This document shows, in pieces, positions 7,798-17,502 of a stretch of DNA of 64,000 nucleotides. Location of the stretch: contig JAIXSY010000029.1 in NCBI GenBank assembly GCA_027484445.1, positions 1 through 64,000 on the forward strand. The letters run 5' to 3'. The notes below the pieces were generated by a model, which made no database searches, was not told the origin of the DNA, and saw only the letters and a list, made by a program, of their open reading frames with translations. The DNA comes from Verrucomicrobiaceae bacterium (GTDB lineage Bacteria; Verrucomicrobiota; Verrucomicrobiia; Verrucomicrobiales; Verrucomicrobiaceae). Numbering within the stretch: the first letter of the stretch is position 1; every line of letters begins with the position of its first letter. Both the position numbers and the translations under genes were made by a program.

Positions 7798-8616
7798 TTA
7801 GGCACGCGCTGCGGTTATGACCACCACTTTTTGCACACCAAAATGGGTGCGCAGAACCCGAGCGCATTCGTGAGCCGTCGCCCCTGTGGTCAAGACATCA
7901 TCAATCAGCAAGACATTCGGCCACGCTCGACGTCGCAGGATGATCTGGCTCAGCCAAGCCCTGTAGCTAGGGGCAAAAACGCCACGCATGTTCTCCAGCC
8001 GTTGATTCCGGCTGAGTCGCACTTGCCTGGGCGTGCGTCTGGAGCGCCGCAGCAAAGGAGCAGCTGGGATGTTCGTTTGCTTGGTGAGCTGCTTGCACAA
8101 TTCCCAACTTTGGTTGAACCCTCGATGCATTTCCCGTGACCAGTGCAAAGGCACTGGAACCAAGAGCCAATGGGAGAGATCCTCCGATTGAAGTCTGGAA
8201 TCTTGAAAAGCTAGCGTGATCGCGTGAGCCAAGATGCCGCGAAGAGCTAGATTTCGATTGTATTTGAACTGATGAATGAGTTCGCGGAGAGGCCCCTCAG
8301 CCTTGTAAGCAGCAATGGCATAATCAAAAGCCATCCGTCTTCCATCGCAGTTGGGACAGAGGAATGTTTGATCAATCTGACCTGAAAAAGGCTCCCCGCA
8401 GATCCTACAAAAGGGAGGCTCAATGGAATTCAGTTGCTGGCGACAGTCTTCACACAATCCAAGGTCGAGTTTGGGAGCGGAATCTTTACTTTCGATGAGT
8501 GCATCGCAGCTCAGGCAGGTGCGCGGATACACCATGTCCAGACAGAAGTCTCGAATCTCCATCGCCTTGCATCGCAGGGCTTCTGCAAACTCGGGGTTGA
8601 TGATGTTAGACACCAT
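7798..8616 (-). CDS. comF: ComF-family phosphoribosyltransferase-like protein
   Basis: 272 residues. The N-terminal part has paired cysteines typical of ComF (CLSC, CEDC, CRIC, CPNC), probably zinc-binding. The C-terminal part has the PRTase PRPP loop NVLLIDDVLTTGATAHEC and the VPVPLHWSREMHRGFNQS segment. ComF proteins take part in DNA uptake during transformation in naturally competent bacteria. The TfoX-C protein at 42 kb is another competence-type protein, but the two are not linked. Stands alone on the minus strand, between glsA and accD. Confidence 0.88.
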   Translation of the reverse strand: MVSNIINPEFAEALRCKAMEIRDFCLDMVYPRTCLSCDALIESKDSAPKLDLGLCEDCRQQLNSIEPPFCRICGEPFSGQIDQTFLCPNCDGRRMAFDYAIAAYKAEGPLRELIHQFKYNRNLALRGILAHAITLAFQDSRLQSEDLSHWLLVPVPLHWSREMHRGFNQSWELCKQLTKQTNIPAAPLLRRSRRTPRQVRLSRNQRLENMRGVFAPSYRAWLSQIILRRRAWPNVLLIDDVLTTGATAHECARVLRTHFGVQKVVVITAARA

Positions 8617-8657
8617 CCCGAGGCTTAAGCCCTGCTAGGTTTGATGGCAAGATTTCC

Positions 8658-10478
8658 TTAACTGCGCTGCAGGGCGGTGATTTCCACGTTGGCCTGACGC
8701 AGGCGTGATGACACCTCTTTGATCAGGGCAAGGAGAAGCTTGATTTTGAGATGAGGCAAAGCATCAGCCAACGAGGTGAACCAATGTCGGGTCACCACGA
8801 CGCATGTCACCTGATCAATCGCCACCACGTCCGCTGAGCGTGGAGAATTGTCCAAGAAGGCCATTTCACCAGCAGTCATCCCTGCGGTTAAAACATCGAC
8901 TCGGCGCTTTAGCCCACCTTCTTCGGTGATCTGAACCTCAACATTGCCTTCGATCAAAACGAACATTTCGTCCGAATTCTCTCCTGCCCGAATCAGGATC
9001 TCACCCGGGTTGAACGTACGCTTCTCCAGATCTCGTTCCAGGATTCGAATCTCGCCATCGGTGCAGCTTTGAAACACCGAGCATTCTTTCAGTTCGAGAG
9101 CTTTGGCAGGGCGCCATGCGGCCCCGGTGACCGTCATCAATAGTGAATCTTCACAGGACTCCAGTGCTGCATCGACGGTCGAAAAGATTGAAGAAGAAGG
9201 CACTCCAGCCTCAAGCAGGCGAGAGGTGAGGCTGCCGGGCTGGCAGATCACAACTTCCACCCCGGAGAGGCCCAATCTTTTTCGCAAGTCGGCGAGCAGT
9301 CGCAGGCTGACAGTGTTGGCGGTGACAACAGCTCTGAGATCAAAGACAAGGTGTCGGCACCCAGCATTGGAGAGCTGGATCGCATGACGAATGACTGGCT
9401 CGAGAGTCGCAAAGATCAATCCTCCTTGCAGTTCAAGCACTTGGATCTGCTCGCCATGAAGCTTGAGCGTTTCGCGGGCTGAGCCTGGCAAGCGTCGTCT
9501 TGCCGTAACTTCACCGCCATGATAGGAAAGTCGAACGGCAGTTCGTGGCGTGGCCGTAGGATTCATCATGTGCAGCGATAGCTCACGCGTTAAATCCATG
9601 CAGACCTTGATGCCCCGAAGGCTATTGCCTTGTGCATCGAGTGGTGGAGAGAAAACGCCAATGCCAAGCTGTCCTGGCAGAACGGCCAAGATGCCGCCAC
9701 CCACGCCGCTTTTTGCGGGTAAGCCGACGCGATAGATCCATTCTCCCGACCAGTCATACATACCGCAAGTGGCCATGACGCCGAGGATGTTATCCACGTA
9801 ATGCGCAGAAACTGCACGGCGTCTAGTCAGCGGTTGGACGCCTTGATTGGCCAGCGTAGCTCCCATGAGCGCGAGGTCTCGGCAAGTGACACGAATCGAA
9901 CATTGCTTGAAGTAAGTCTCAAGCGTCTCGTGTGGATCATCATCCAGAATGCCGAAGTTTCTGAGCAACCAACCGATAGCTCGATTGCGGTGTCCGGTTT
10001 CGCTTTCGCTGTGATAAACCACTTCATCAATGTCGAGATCACGGCCCGCGATGCTGCCTAGGTAGGCTTGCAAACGCTCAAAGCGTGATTGGCCGTCTTT
10101 CTCAAGAACCTGCCCGCAAGTTGCGATGGCACCAGCATTGATCATGGGATTGAACGGAGCACCTGTGCCTTCTTTCAAGCTGATTGCGTTAAAGGCTTCG
10201 CCAGAGGGCTCAACCCCGATGCGTTTCAAGACATGTTCTTCACCTCGGTCTTCCAAGGCTAAGCCATAGGCCAGTGCCTTGGAGATGGATTGAATCGTGA
10301 AGGGTTGTCGAGTGTCACCCACTTCATAGACGTGGCCGTCTCGGGTGGCTATGCAGATGCCAAACCAGCGTGGATCTGCTTTGGATAGTTCAGGGATGTA
10401 GTCGGCGACACGGCCGTCCATGAGGGGGGCGTAACGAGCATGGAGCTTTTCGAGATACTCTTGGATGGGAGAGAGCAT
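8658..10478 (-). CDS. glsA: Glutaminase with C-terminal STAS and cyclic-nucleotide-binding domains
   Basis: 606 residues. Residues 1-~310 are a serine-type glutaminase (GlsA): S64-x-x-K67 in TIQSISK, NPMINAGAIATCG, and SAKSGVGGG-like glycine-rich loop (PAKSGVGGGI). Hydrolyses glutamine to glutamate and ammonia in the cytoplasm. A STAS-like domain follows (~330-430, LVFDLRAV...VSLRLLADLRKRL) and then a cNMP-binding domain (~465-595, GEILIRAGENSDEMFVLIEGNVEVQ). The fusion suggests control by a cyclic nucleotide or other ligand. A pair of inverted repeats lies in its promoter region. Confidence 0.9.
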   Translation of the reverse strand: MLSPIQEYLEKLHARYAPLMDGRVADYIPELSKADPRWFGICIATRDGHVYEVGDTRQPFTIQSISKALAYGLALEDRGEEHVLKRIGVEPSGEAFNAISLKEGTGAPFNPMINAGAIATCGQVLEKDGQSRFERLQAYLGSIAGRDLDIDEVVYHSESETGHRNRAIGWLLRNFGILDDDPHETLETYFKQCSIRVTCRDLALMGATLANQGVQPLTRRRAVSAHYVDNILGVMATCGMYDWSGEWIYRVGLPAKSGVGGGILAVLPGQLGIGVFSPPLDAQGNSLRGIKVCMDLTRELSLHMMNPTATPRTAVRLSYHGGEVTARRRLPGSARETLKLHGEQIQVLELQGGLIFATLEPVIRHAIQLSNAGCRHLVFDLRAVVTANTVSLRLLADLRKRLGLSGVEVVICQPGSLTSRLLEAGVPSSSIFSTVDAALESCEDSLLMTVTGAAWRPAKALELKECSVFQSCTDGEIRILERDLEKRTFNPGEILIRAGENSDEMFVLIEGNVEVQITEEGGLKRRVDVLTAGMTAGEMAFLDNSPRSADVVAIDQVTCVVVTRHWFTSLADALPHLKIKLLLALIKEVSSRLRQANVEITALQRS

Positions 10479-10502
10479 CTCTGCGCCAAAAGCAGAGTTT
10501 AT

Positions 10503-10550
10503 GCCGAAAATGGCAGTAATTTTCTATTTTGGCAGACTTTTCTGCCGAAA
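10503..10550. promoter_or_regulatory. Two TGCC/GGCA inverted repeats in the glsA upstream region
   Basis: TGCCGAAAATGGCA (about 10502-10515) and GGCAGACTTTTCTGCC (10531-10546) are two related palindromes within 50 bp, between divergent glsA and the gene at 10615. Repeated half-sites suggest a dimeric regulator binding twice. No regulator is identified. Confidence 0.35.
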
Positions 10551-10614
10551 GCTGACAAAGATTAGGTCACAAATGCTTCGTTTGACGCCGAGGTGAGTTC
10601 CGTTCACGCATGGC

Positions 10615-12366
10615 TTGCAGCAAGACTCAGGCCTACTTACAAGCATCGTGGATTCACTATATTTGATTGATGTGATCGGACCCTTCTTCCGCGATTATCA
10701 GCGGCGAGTGATCAATTGGTCAAAGATTCCTTGGCAGCATGTGGGTCATCAAGGAGATGCATGGTGGCAACGCGTTTGTCAGGACTTGAATGTTCTTGCG
10801 CGGCAGGCTGTGGCTTGGGGATTCAACGCCGCTTCGATTGATGATGTGGCACACTTGGCGGATCATGAGTTTCTCGAGCCTGAGGTTCGACAACGCATCC
10901 ATCGGTATCGTCAAGAAATGCGGCGCTGCTTTCAGGTTCTGAGTGAATGCGGGTTAGCGATTTATGTGACCATGGATGTGATGTCGATGACACCACTGCT
11001 TCAGCAGCGATTGAAAATCAGAGGCTGTAGCCCGAACCGATACTTGATCGAGTTGCTCAACAGTTTCTTTGGAGATTATCCTCAGGTTGCAGGAGTCATC
11101 GTGAGGATCGGGGAGTCCGATGGAAAGGATGTGCATGATGATTTCCACAGTCAGCTCACGGTCAAAACACCTGAAGATGCACGAACTCTTTTGGAGGATT
11201 TGCTGCCGGTCTTTGAAAAGCATCATCGCAGGCTCGTTTTCAGAACGTGGACAGTCGGAGCCTACCCGATTGGCGACTTGATGTGGCACCGTGAAACATT
11301 TGCGCGGGTGTTTGATGGCATTTCCAGCCAACACTTGGTGGTGTCGATGAAGTATGGCGAGAGTGATTTTTTTCGTTACCTACCGCTCAATCGTAATTTC
11401 TTTCGAACCAACCTCCCCAAGATCGTCGAATTTCAGACTCGTCGAGAATATGAAGGATGTGGGGAATATCCCAGCCCCACTGCATGGCTTTACGAGCAAT
11501 ACATTCGTGAACTGAAGCAAGCTGATCAAATCATCGGCTGCATGGTCTGGTGCCAAACAGGCGGGTGGGTGCCATTTCGTCGTTTAGCCTTCTTGGATCA
11601 GGAAGCCGTTTGGACGGACATGAATACCTACACCACGATCCGAGTCTTCAAGGATGGACTTTGGGTTGAAGATGCCCTGCGTCTGTTTGCCAAAGAACGC
11701 AAACTTGGAGACTCCGACGCTTTGATCGAACTCATGCGTTTGGCGGATGAGACCGTTCGTGATTTGTTATACATTGAAGAGTATGCGCGGCAAAAGTTGT
11801 TTTTCCGCAGGGTTAGGATTCCGCCCATGCTGCAAGTTTATTGGGGCAATATCTTCATCTCTCATGCCTTGAGACGTTTGCTGCGATACTTTGTCCGAGA
11901 TGCGGATGCAGCCATCCGCAGCGCTCAGCGTTGTCTCGATAATCTGAAGAGCATGAGAGCTCTCGCTGAGCGTGCGGGTCTTCCCATTGCTGATATCGAT
12001 TACATGGAAGATACCTTTCGACTGCTAGCGCTCAGTCGTGAGTATTACTTTGCTGAGAATGCGGAAGGTATCGAAGAACGCATTTTGGAAGCCAAACGCG
12101 CCTACAAGACCAAGTATCCGAAGCGTGGATTGCGAGCTCGATATCGCATCAAAACAGATTTCAAACCTTTGTTCTTCAATCCCCGCTACGTGCTCTGGGC
12201 ACTGGCGTTTTTGATGCGCAGGAAGCGTGGCTACCGGGTCGTGGACCGAATCATCGTTCTCAATGGACTTTCCCTGATCTACAGGCTGATCGCGAGCCGC
12301 AGACCTCATTGGATTCCTGGATTTGCCTCCAAAAGTGCCATGGGTGTCGATGTTGTCTTTAAATGA
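10615..12366 (+). CDS. GH67 (alpha-glucuronidase)-like TIM-barrel protein, no signal peptide
   Basis: 583 residues from a TTG start; a GTG at residue 12 is an alternative because no good ATG is in frame. The middle region resembles the GH67 catalytic barrel: LVFRTWTVGAYPIGD, then KIVEFQTRREYEGCGEYPSP, matching the conserved family segment that reads roughly ELQITQEYTG, followed by a conserved Trp-rich stretch (GCMVWCQTGGW). GH67 enzymes cleave glucuronic acid from xylo-oligosaccharides. The conventional N-terminal domain seems absent and there is no export signal, so it may act on imported oligosaccharides or have drifted in function. Divergent from glsA. Confidence 0.55.
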   Translation: MQQDSGLLTSIVDSLYLIDVIGPFFRDYQRRVINWSKIPWQHVGHQGDAWWQRVCQDLNVLARQAVAWGFNAASIDDVAHLADHEFLEPEVRQRIHRYRQEMRRCFQVLSECGLAIYVTMDVMSMTPLLQQRLKIRGCSPNRYLIELLNSFFGDYPQVAGVIVRIGESDGKDVHDDFHSQLTVKTPEDARTLLEDLLPVFEKHHRRLVFRTWTVGAYPIGDLMWHRETFARVFDGISSQHLVVSMKYGESDFFRYLPLNRNFFRTNLPKIVEFQTRREYEGCGEYPSPTAWLYEQYIRELKQADQIIGCMVWCQTGGWVPFRRLAFLDQEAVWTDMNTYTTIRVFKDGLWVEDALRLFAKERKLGDSDALIELMRLADETVRDLLYIEEYARQKLFFRRVRIPPMLQVYWGNIFISHALRRLLRYFVRDADAAIRSAQRCLDNLKSMRALAERAGLPIADIDYMEDTFRLLALSREYYFAENAEGIEERILEAKRAYKTKYPKRGLRARYRIKTDFKPLFFNPRYVLWALAFLMRRKRGYRVVDRIIVLNGLSLIYRLIASRRPHWIPGFASKSAMGVDVVFK

Positions 12367-12436
12367 AGCCATGGGGTGGATTTCTCTCTTTCTTTCGTGA
12401 TTCAAGCTGCCAAGGTAAACCCTCACGCTGCACGAC

Positions 12437-14059
12437 ATGCTCTCAGACATCGCCTCCGTCGCTCACTCTCTCGGTATCACTGCCGAACACTTGACGCTTT
12501 ATGGAACAGATAAAGCCAAGGTCTCGCTTCAGGCTCTGAAAGGAAAGCCCCAACGCGGCCAACTGATTCTTGTCTCTGCTATCACGCCGACGCCGGCGGG
12601 TGAAGGCAAAACGACAGTTTCGATTGGCTTGGCTCAGGGGCTCAAAAAGGTAGGAAAGAGCGTCGCTCTCGCCTTGCGCCAGCCTTCCATGGGTCCTGTC
12701 TTTGGCCGCAAAGGAGGGGCCACTGGCGGCGGCAAAAGCACAGTGCAACCTTCGCAGTCCATCAACCTGCATTTTACCGGTGACTTTCACGCGGTCACCA
12801 GCGCGCATAACCTTCTGAGTTCGGTGATTGATAATCAGCTGGTGAATCAGCAAACGCACTTGGCTCCTTCTGGAGTGTTGTGGAAGCGAGTCATGGATGT
12901 CAATGATCGTGCTCTGCGAAGGATTCGAACCAGTGCAGGTGCGGCGACCGAGCGCTCGACAGGTTTTGATATCACAGCGGCGTCGGAACTGATGGCCATT
13001 CTCTGCTTGGCCGAATCTCTCCAGGATCTGCGCAAGCGTTTGGATCGCATGGTGATTGGCTTTACGTCAGAGGGAGAGCCAGTTCTTGCCAAAGAAGCCC
13101 GTGTGACGGGTGCGATGCTGGCTCTGCTGCGCGACGCTCTTCAGCCCAATCTTGTTCAATCGGTGGAAGGTGTACCTGCATTCCTTCATGGAGGTCCTTT
13201 TGCCAACATTGCTCATGGATGCAATTCTGTGCTGGCCACAAGAATGGCTTTGGCTCATGCCGACTATGCTGTCACAGAAGCTGGTTTTGCATTCGACTTG
13301 GGTGGAGAAAAGTTCATGCACATCAAGTGTCGGCAGTCGGGATTAAAACCCGATGCGATTGTGATTGTGGCTACTGTCCGTGCTTTGAAAATGCATGGTG
13401 GTGTGGCTCTCGATGCTTTGACTCAGCCTGATCTCACTGCTCTTCAGCGTGGCTTGGAAAACCTCGCCGCACATCTCGACAGCGCTTCGCAGTTCCAGCG
13501 TCCAGTCGTCGTGGCTATCAATCAATTCACCAACGACAGCCCGCAAGAGATCGCTCTGCTGAAGCAGTTCTGTGAGTCGAGAGGGGTTGCTTGTGCGCTA
13601 GCCAATGTTTTCGGGGAAGGCGGGCAAGGTGCTGTCGAGTTGGCAGAAACGGTGCTCAGGGAATTGTCCACGGAGTGCGAACCAAACGAATTACCCTATC
13701 TTTACGCGGCAGAAGATTCGGTTGAACAGAAATTGAAATCCATCGCTACACGCATCTATGGAGCTGAAGGTGTCGTTCTCACCGACGAAGCCAAAGCAAA
13801 GTATTCGTTATTCCAAAAAAGTGGTTTTGGGCATTTACCGCTCTGCATGGCAAAGACGCAAAACTCTCTGTCGGATGATGCAACGAAGCTGGGACGTCCT
13901 CGTGGCTTTCACATCACGGTGCGTGACTTTGAAATCGCCAATGGTGCTGGTTTTCTAGTGGCTCTGACAGGCACGATGATGCGGATGCCTGCATTGCCCA
14001 AAGTTCCCGCAGCGGAGCGCATTGAGGTCTCGGAGGAAGGTGAGATCTCTGGGATTTGA
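12437..14059 (+). CDS. fhs: Formate-tetrahydrofolate ligase
   Basis: 540 residues, close to the family norm. ATP-dependent ligation of formate to tetrahydrofolate, feeding 10-formyl-THF into one-carbon metabolism. The P-loop TPAGEGKTT is near residue 55, and RQPSMGPVFGRKGGATGGG, AGFAFDLGGEKFMHIKCR and the C-terminal GFHITVRDFEIANGAGFLV motif are all present. A bidirectional terminator follows about 20 bp after the stop. Confidence 0.96.
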   Translation: MLSDIASVAHSLGITAEHLTLYGTDKAKVSLQALKGKPQRGQLILVSAITPTPAGEGKTTVSIGLAQGLKKVGKSVALALRQPSMGPVFGRKGGATGGGKSTVQPSQSINLHFTGDFHAVTSAHNLLSSVIDNQLVNQQTHLAPSGVLWKRVMDVNDRALRRIRTSAGAATERSTGFDITAASELMAILCLAESLQDLRKRLDRMVIGFTSEGEPVLAKEARVTGAMLALLRDALQPNLVQSVEGVPAFLHGGPFANIAHGCNSVLATRMALAHADYAVTEAGFAFDLGGEKFMHIKCRQSGLKPDAIVIVATVRALKMHGGVALDALTQPDLTALQRGLENLAAHLDSASQFQRPVVVAINQFTNDSPQEIALLKQFCESRGVACALANVFGEGGQGAVELAETVLRELSTECEPNELPYLYAAEDSVEQKLKSIATRIYGAEGVVLTDEAKAKYSLFQKSGFGHLPLCMAKTQNSLSDDATKLGRPRGFHITVRDFEIANGAGFLVALTGTMMRMPALPKVPAAERIEVSEEGEISGI

Positions 14060-14081
14060 TTCAAAAATCACGCCTAACAAA

Positions 14082-14108
14082 AAAGCGCGGATGGAGCATC
14101 CGCGCTTT
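14082..14108. terminator. Bidirectional terminator between fhs and the convergent gene
   Basis: AAAGCGCGGATG and CATCCGCGCTTT are perfect 12-bp arms around a GAG loop. The A-run before and T-run after let it stop transcripts from either side: fhs from the left, the membrane-protein gene from the right. Confidence 0.85.
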
Positions 14109-14139
14109 AGGGCGATGAAGGACTGGCGTTGTTAGTTGC

Positions 14140-14946
14140 TTAACTTTTCACGGCCACTCCTTTGAGGTCGGTGCTTTCCTCTGCGGCATCTGCTGCCATG
14201 ATGGGGATATCACGCGTGATCGGCCAGAAGGCATCCATGTTGAGTTTTTCGGGAGGACTCATTTTCATCTCAGGTGCAGACGCTGTGAAGGAGGTGTAGG
14301 CGAGAGGAACAGCGGTGACGCAGATTCTTTCGCCATCAAGCCTCTGAACGTGGAGTGCTGCGAGTTGAGGACGGCTAGATTCGATCACCACTTTGTCTCC
14401 GACACTGAAGGGCTCTTCTTTGGATACTGAACCTGGAAGCACGATTTCCAGATCTACATCCTCGATATCAGCCGACCTCACGCGAATCACCCAGCCTGAG
14501 GTCACGACATCTTCCGAACCAAGAGCGCGTTGGCCTACGACTTTGTAGCTTCCTGTGATGTAAAGGGGATGCTCGTGCTTGTAGTTGCGAATGTAAGACC
14601 TCTTGAGCAAGTCATTCTTCACGGCGAGTTGCTCGCGTGAGTAAGGGTAGAATTCAGAAAGAAGGTCACGAGCACCCAATTTTTTGCCATTGGGAACACT
14701 AAAGGTGCTCCAGGGGCGAAGTGGTTCAAGTTTGTTGAATTTGGCCAGTACTTTGTAGTTAAATGGTTTTTCTGGATGAGCAAAAACCATGATGCTGAAG
14801 AACCAGCAGAAGGTAGCAGCTCCCATCAAGAGGGTGATCAAAATGGCCCACCAGAAGATGGAACCGCCACCATCCTTTTTTTTGGAAAAACTGCCTCCGC
14901 CGTAGGACCGGTATTCGCTTCCGTCGCTTAGAAATCGAACATGCAT
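14140..14946 (-). CDS. Hypothetical single-pass membrane protein
   Basis: 268 residues. A Gly/Ser/Lys-rich N-terminus (residues 14-28) precedes one strong membrane helix (about 30-56, IFWWAILITLLMGAATFCWFF). A ~200-residue soluble domain follows without known catalytic motifs. The orientation (positive charge before the helix) suggests the soluble domain is outside the cytoplasm. The upstream 120 bp is very AT-rich, including a TTATTATAATTAT stretch suitable for a promoter. I do not recognise the family. Confidence 0.7.
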   Translation of the reverse strand: MHVRFLSDGSEYRSYGGGSFSKKKDGGGSIFWWAILITLLMGAATFCWFFSIMVFAHPEKPFNYKVLAKFNKLEPLRPWSTFSVPNGKKLGARDLLSEFYPYSREQLAVKNDLLKRSYIRNYKHEHPLYITGSYKVVGQRALGSEDVVTSGWVIRVRSADIEDVDLEIVLPGSVSKEEPFSVGDKVVIESSRPQLAALHVQRLDGERICVTAVPLAYTSFTASAPEMKMSPPEKLNMDAFWPITRDIPIMAADAAEESTDLKGVAVKS

Positions 14947-15066
14947 AGCAAAAATGAGAAAATTATTATAATTATCGGGAAATGATTTTTGAATTTTACT
15001 GGTTCAGAGAAAAAAGAAAAGGTTTTTCTGTGAATAAGTTGAAATAAATCTTTGCTGGTCAGGGAG

Positions 15067-15399
15067 TTAAGCCGCTTTGGGTTCAAAGGATGTGCCGCAG
15101 CCGCAGTTCCGTGCAGCGTTGGGGTTAACCACTCGAAATCCTGAATCGTTCAAGGAGTCAAAATAATCGATTTGGCTGTTTTTTAGAAAAGTCAGACTTT
15201 CTGGATCTACAATTAAACTGACGCCTTGATGCTGATACACCGCATCATTCGAGCCTGCGGTATCGACACGCATTTGATACTGCCAACCTGCGCAGCCACC
15301 TTTTTCCACAAGAACTCGGAGACCGGCTCCCTCGGGAGCCTGTTTTTCGGCCAAAAGAAGTCGAAGATGATGTGCAGCTGTATCGGTGAGGGAGACCAT
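15067..15399 (-). CDS. HesB/IscA-type iron-sulfur cluster assembly/carrier protein
   Basis: 110 residues from the ATG at 15397-15399, giving the usual start MVSLTDTAAHHL; a longer in-frame reading to 15465 would add an atypical 22-residue extension overlapping the mutL promoter. The three conserved cysteines lie in GGCAGW and the C-terminal NCGCGTSF. Accepts and delivers Fe-S clusters to apoproteins such as NuoI. Divergent from mutL, with about 100 bp between the starts. Confidence 0.92.
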   Translation of the reverse strand: MVSLTDTAAHHLRLLLAEKQAPEGAGLRVLVEKGGCAGWQYQMRVDTAGSNDAVYQHQGVSLIVDPESLTFLKNSQIDYFDSLNDSGFRVVNPNAARNCGCGTSFEPKAA

Positions 15400-15502
15400 C
15401 TTGAAGAGTGGGGTGATGGATGATTTGTGTGGTGCGCCCTTTTCACAGGCGTTTTGCGGTTGCAAGAATTACGCCAAGCCTGAATCCACTTTTTTCATCC
15501 AC

Positions 15503-17398
15503 ATGTCGAAAATCCGAATTCTCCCCGATGCACTCGCGAGCCAAGTGGCCGCAGGTGAAGTCGTGGAGCGGCCTGCCGCGGTGATTCGGGAGCTTGTGGA
15601 AAACAGTCTGGATGCGGGGGCAGGTCATATCACAGTGGAAGTCCAACGGGGCGGCGCTGCGCTCATTCGTGTGGTGGATGATGGCTGTGGAATGAGTCGC
15701 GAAGACGCGCTGTTGAGCATCGAGCGACATGCGACGAGCAAAATCCGCACCAAGGAAGACCTCGAAGCGATTTTGACCTTTGGTTTTCGTGGGGAAGCAC
15801 TGCCTAGCATTGCGAGCGTCAGTCGCTTTCGACTATCGACCCGTGAAGCTGAGGCTCTCACGGGCACAGAGGTCGAGATTCACGGTGGACGATTGTCTTC
15901 GGTGAGCGAATTCGGCGGGGCCTCGGGCACCACAGTGGAAGCTCGCTCTTTGTTCTTCAATGTTCCTGCGCGGAGGAAATTCCTTCGCTCAGAGGCTACC
16001 GAAAACGCGCACATCGAGCAGCAGTTTTTGGTTCATGCGGTGGCTCATCCACAGGTCGCTTTTACGCTCGTGCGCGATGGTGCGGTGGTGTTTCATCTGC
16101 CAGGCACCCAGGATTTGTTGGAAAGAATCCGCGGGCTTGTGGGTGGGGAGTTGGCGCAGCGGTTGATCGAGGTGCCGGAGCAGACCATCCAAGGCATTCG
16201 CCTGTGGGGGTTCATTGGTGGCCCCGGCCTCAGCCGCTCCACGCGTCAGCAGCAGATGACTTTTTTGAATGGTCGGCCCGTGGAAAGTCATGCGATTCAT
16301 TATGGCCTGCGCGAGGGATTCCATACTTCACTGATGAAGGGGCAGCATCCCGTGACCTTTCTTTTCATGGAAATGGATGCGGCGAGGTATGACATCAATG
16401 TTCATCCGGCCAAAAAAGAGGTGCGCTTTCACGATGGATTTGTCGTGCGTGATGCGGTGGCGCGAGCCGTTCGACAAGCCTTGGAAACCGCAGACAAATT
16501 GCCTGAGGGGCGAAAGTCATCCGAGCCAGCTGTGCGCCCTGTCTTGCCCGAGATCGCGACTCCACAGCAGCAGAGTTTTGCGCTGCACACACCGAAGCCG
16601 ATTTTGGTGTTAAATGCAGAACCCCCTTCTATGGCGGCTGCTGCCACGAGTGCAGTAGTCAAGGTGCCAATGGTTGCAAATGGACCGCAGTCTGTCGCAA
16701 GACCAGCTGCTCAGCCAGAGCAGGCTTTGTCTTCCCCAAAAGTGGCACTGCGGCCATCGCCCGAGCCAGCTGCCGAATCTCGCGTGGCGGCAGATCCCGA
16801 ACAGGTGAAGGAGGCTCCTCGCTTCCGCATCATCGGTGTGCTGCACAAGCTTTACATTCTGCTCGAAAGTGCGGAAGGTCTCGTTTTGATGGATCAGCAT
16901 GCTGCTCATGAGCGGGTGAACTTTGAAAAAATGCGTCGATCCATGGAGCAGGGTGGGGTGCCCTCGCAGCGACTTTTGATGCCCTTGACGATGCAGGTGA
17001 GTCCACGAGACGCAGATGTTCTGCGGAAGCATTTGGAAACGCTCGTCAAATTAGGCATCGAGATCGAGCCCTTTGGACCTAACCTCTTCAAGGTGGAAGC
17101 CTTGCCGACCTTTTTGAAGACGGATGATCCTCTCACGTGGCTGGATCAGGTCATTGAGGAGCTGCAAACCTTAACGCCCCGAGGTTCAAACCTACGTTTG
17201 GGCGAGGATATGATTGCGACGACGGTCTGCCGCCATAGCATCAAGGCGAATGACAAGCTCGCTGTGCCAGAGATCGAGGCGCTTTTGGCGGACCTTTTCG
17301 CTTGTGAAATGCCCTACTGCTGTCCGCATGGCAGACCTACCTTGATCCAGATGTCGATGCGAGAGCTGGAGAAAAAATTTGGCCGCTTGGCTCCCTGA
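15503..17398 (+). CDS. mutL: DNA mismatch repair protein MutL (endonuclease type)
   Basis: 631 residues from the ATG at 15503 (MSKIRILPDALASQVAAGEV); the frame is open 39 codons further upstream but that part is not conserved-looking. GHKL ATPase motifs: ELVENSLDAGA, DDGCGM, TFGFRGEALPSI. A Pro/Ala-rich linker (~340-430) follows, then the dimerisation domain. The C-terminal domain carries DQHAAHERVNFE, which fits DQHA-x2-E-x4-E, plus CRHSIKAND and CPHGRP. It is therefore the nicking type found where MutH is absent. Confidence 0.95.
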   Translation: MSKIRILPDALASQVAAGEVVERPAAVIRELVENSLDAGAGHITVEVQRGGAALIRVVDDGCGMSREDALLSIERHATSKIRTKEDLEAILTFGFRGEALPSIASVSRFRLSTREAEALTGTEVEIHGGRLSSVSEFGGASGTTVEARSLFFNVPARRKFLRSEATENAHIEQQFLVHAVAHPQVAFTLVRDGAVVFHLPGTQDLLERIRGLVGGELAQRLIEVPEQTIQGIRLWGFIGGPGLSRSTRQQQMTFLNGRPVESHAIHYGLREGFHTSLMKGQHPVTFLFMEMDAARYDINVHPAKKEVRFHDGFVVRDAVARAVRQALETADKLPEGRKSSEPAVRPVLPEIATPQQQSFALHTPKPILVLNAEPPSMAAAATSAVVKVPMVANGPQSVARPAAQPEQALSSPKVALRPSPEPAAESRVAADPEQVKEAPRFRIIGVLHKLYILLESAEGLVLMDQHAAHERVNFEKMRRSMEQGGVPSQRLLMPLTMQVSPRDADVLRKHLETLVKLGIEIEPFGPNLFKVEALPTFLKTDDPLTWLDQVIEELQTLTPRGSNLRLGEDMIATTVCRHSIKANDKLAVPEIEALLADLFACEMPYCCPHGRPTLIQMSMRELEKKFGRLAP

Positions 17399-17502
17399 GC
17401 CTAGCCTTGGTGCAGACTGCATCGCTGGCGTGAGGGCCGATTTCAGAGTGGACATGACCCGTGCCAGCGCCCAAGTATTGGCCTGAATCTACCCCATCTC
17501 TT

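Noticed and set aside
12905..12930. GGATTCGAACC, resembling the T-arm of a tRNA on the reverse strand
   Set aside because: It lies inside fhs and codes for conserved residues; no acceptor or anticodon stem is present.
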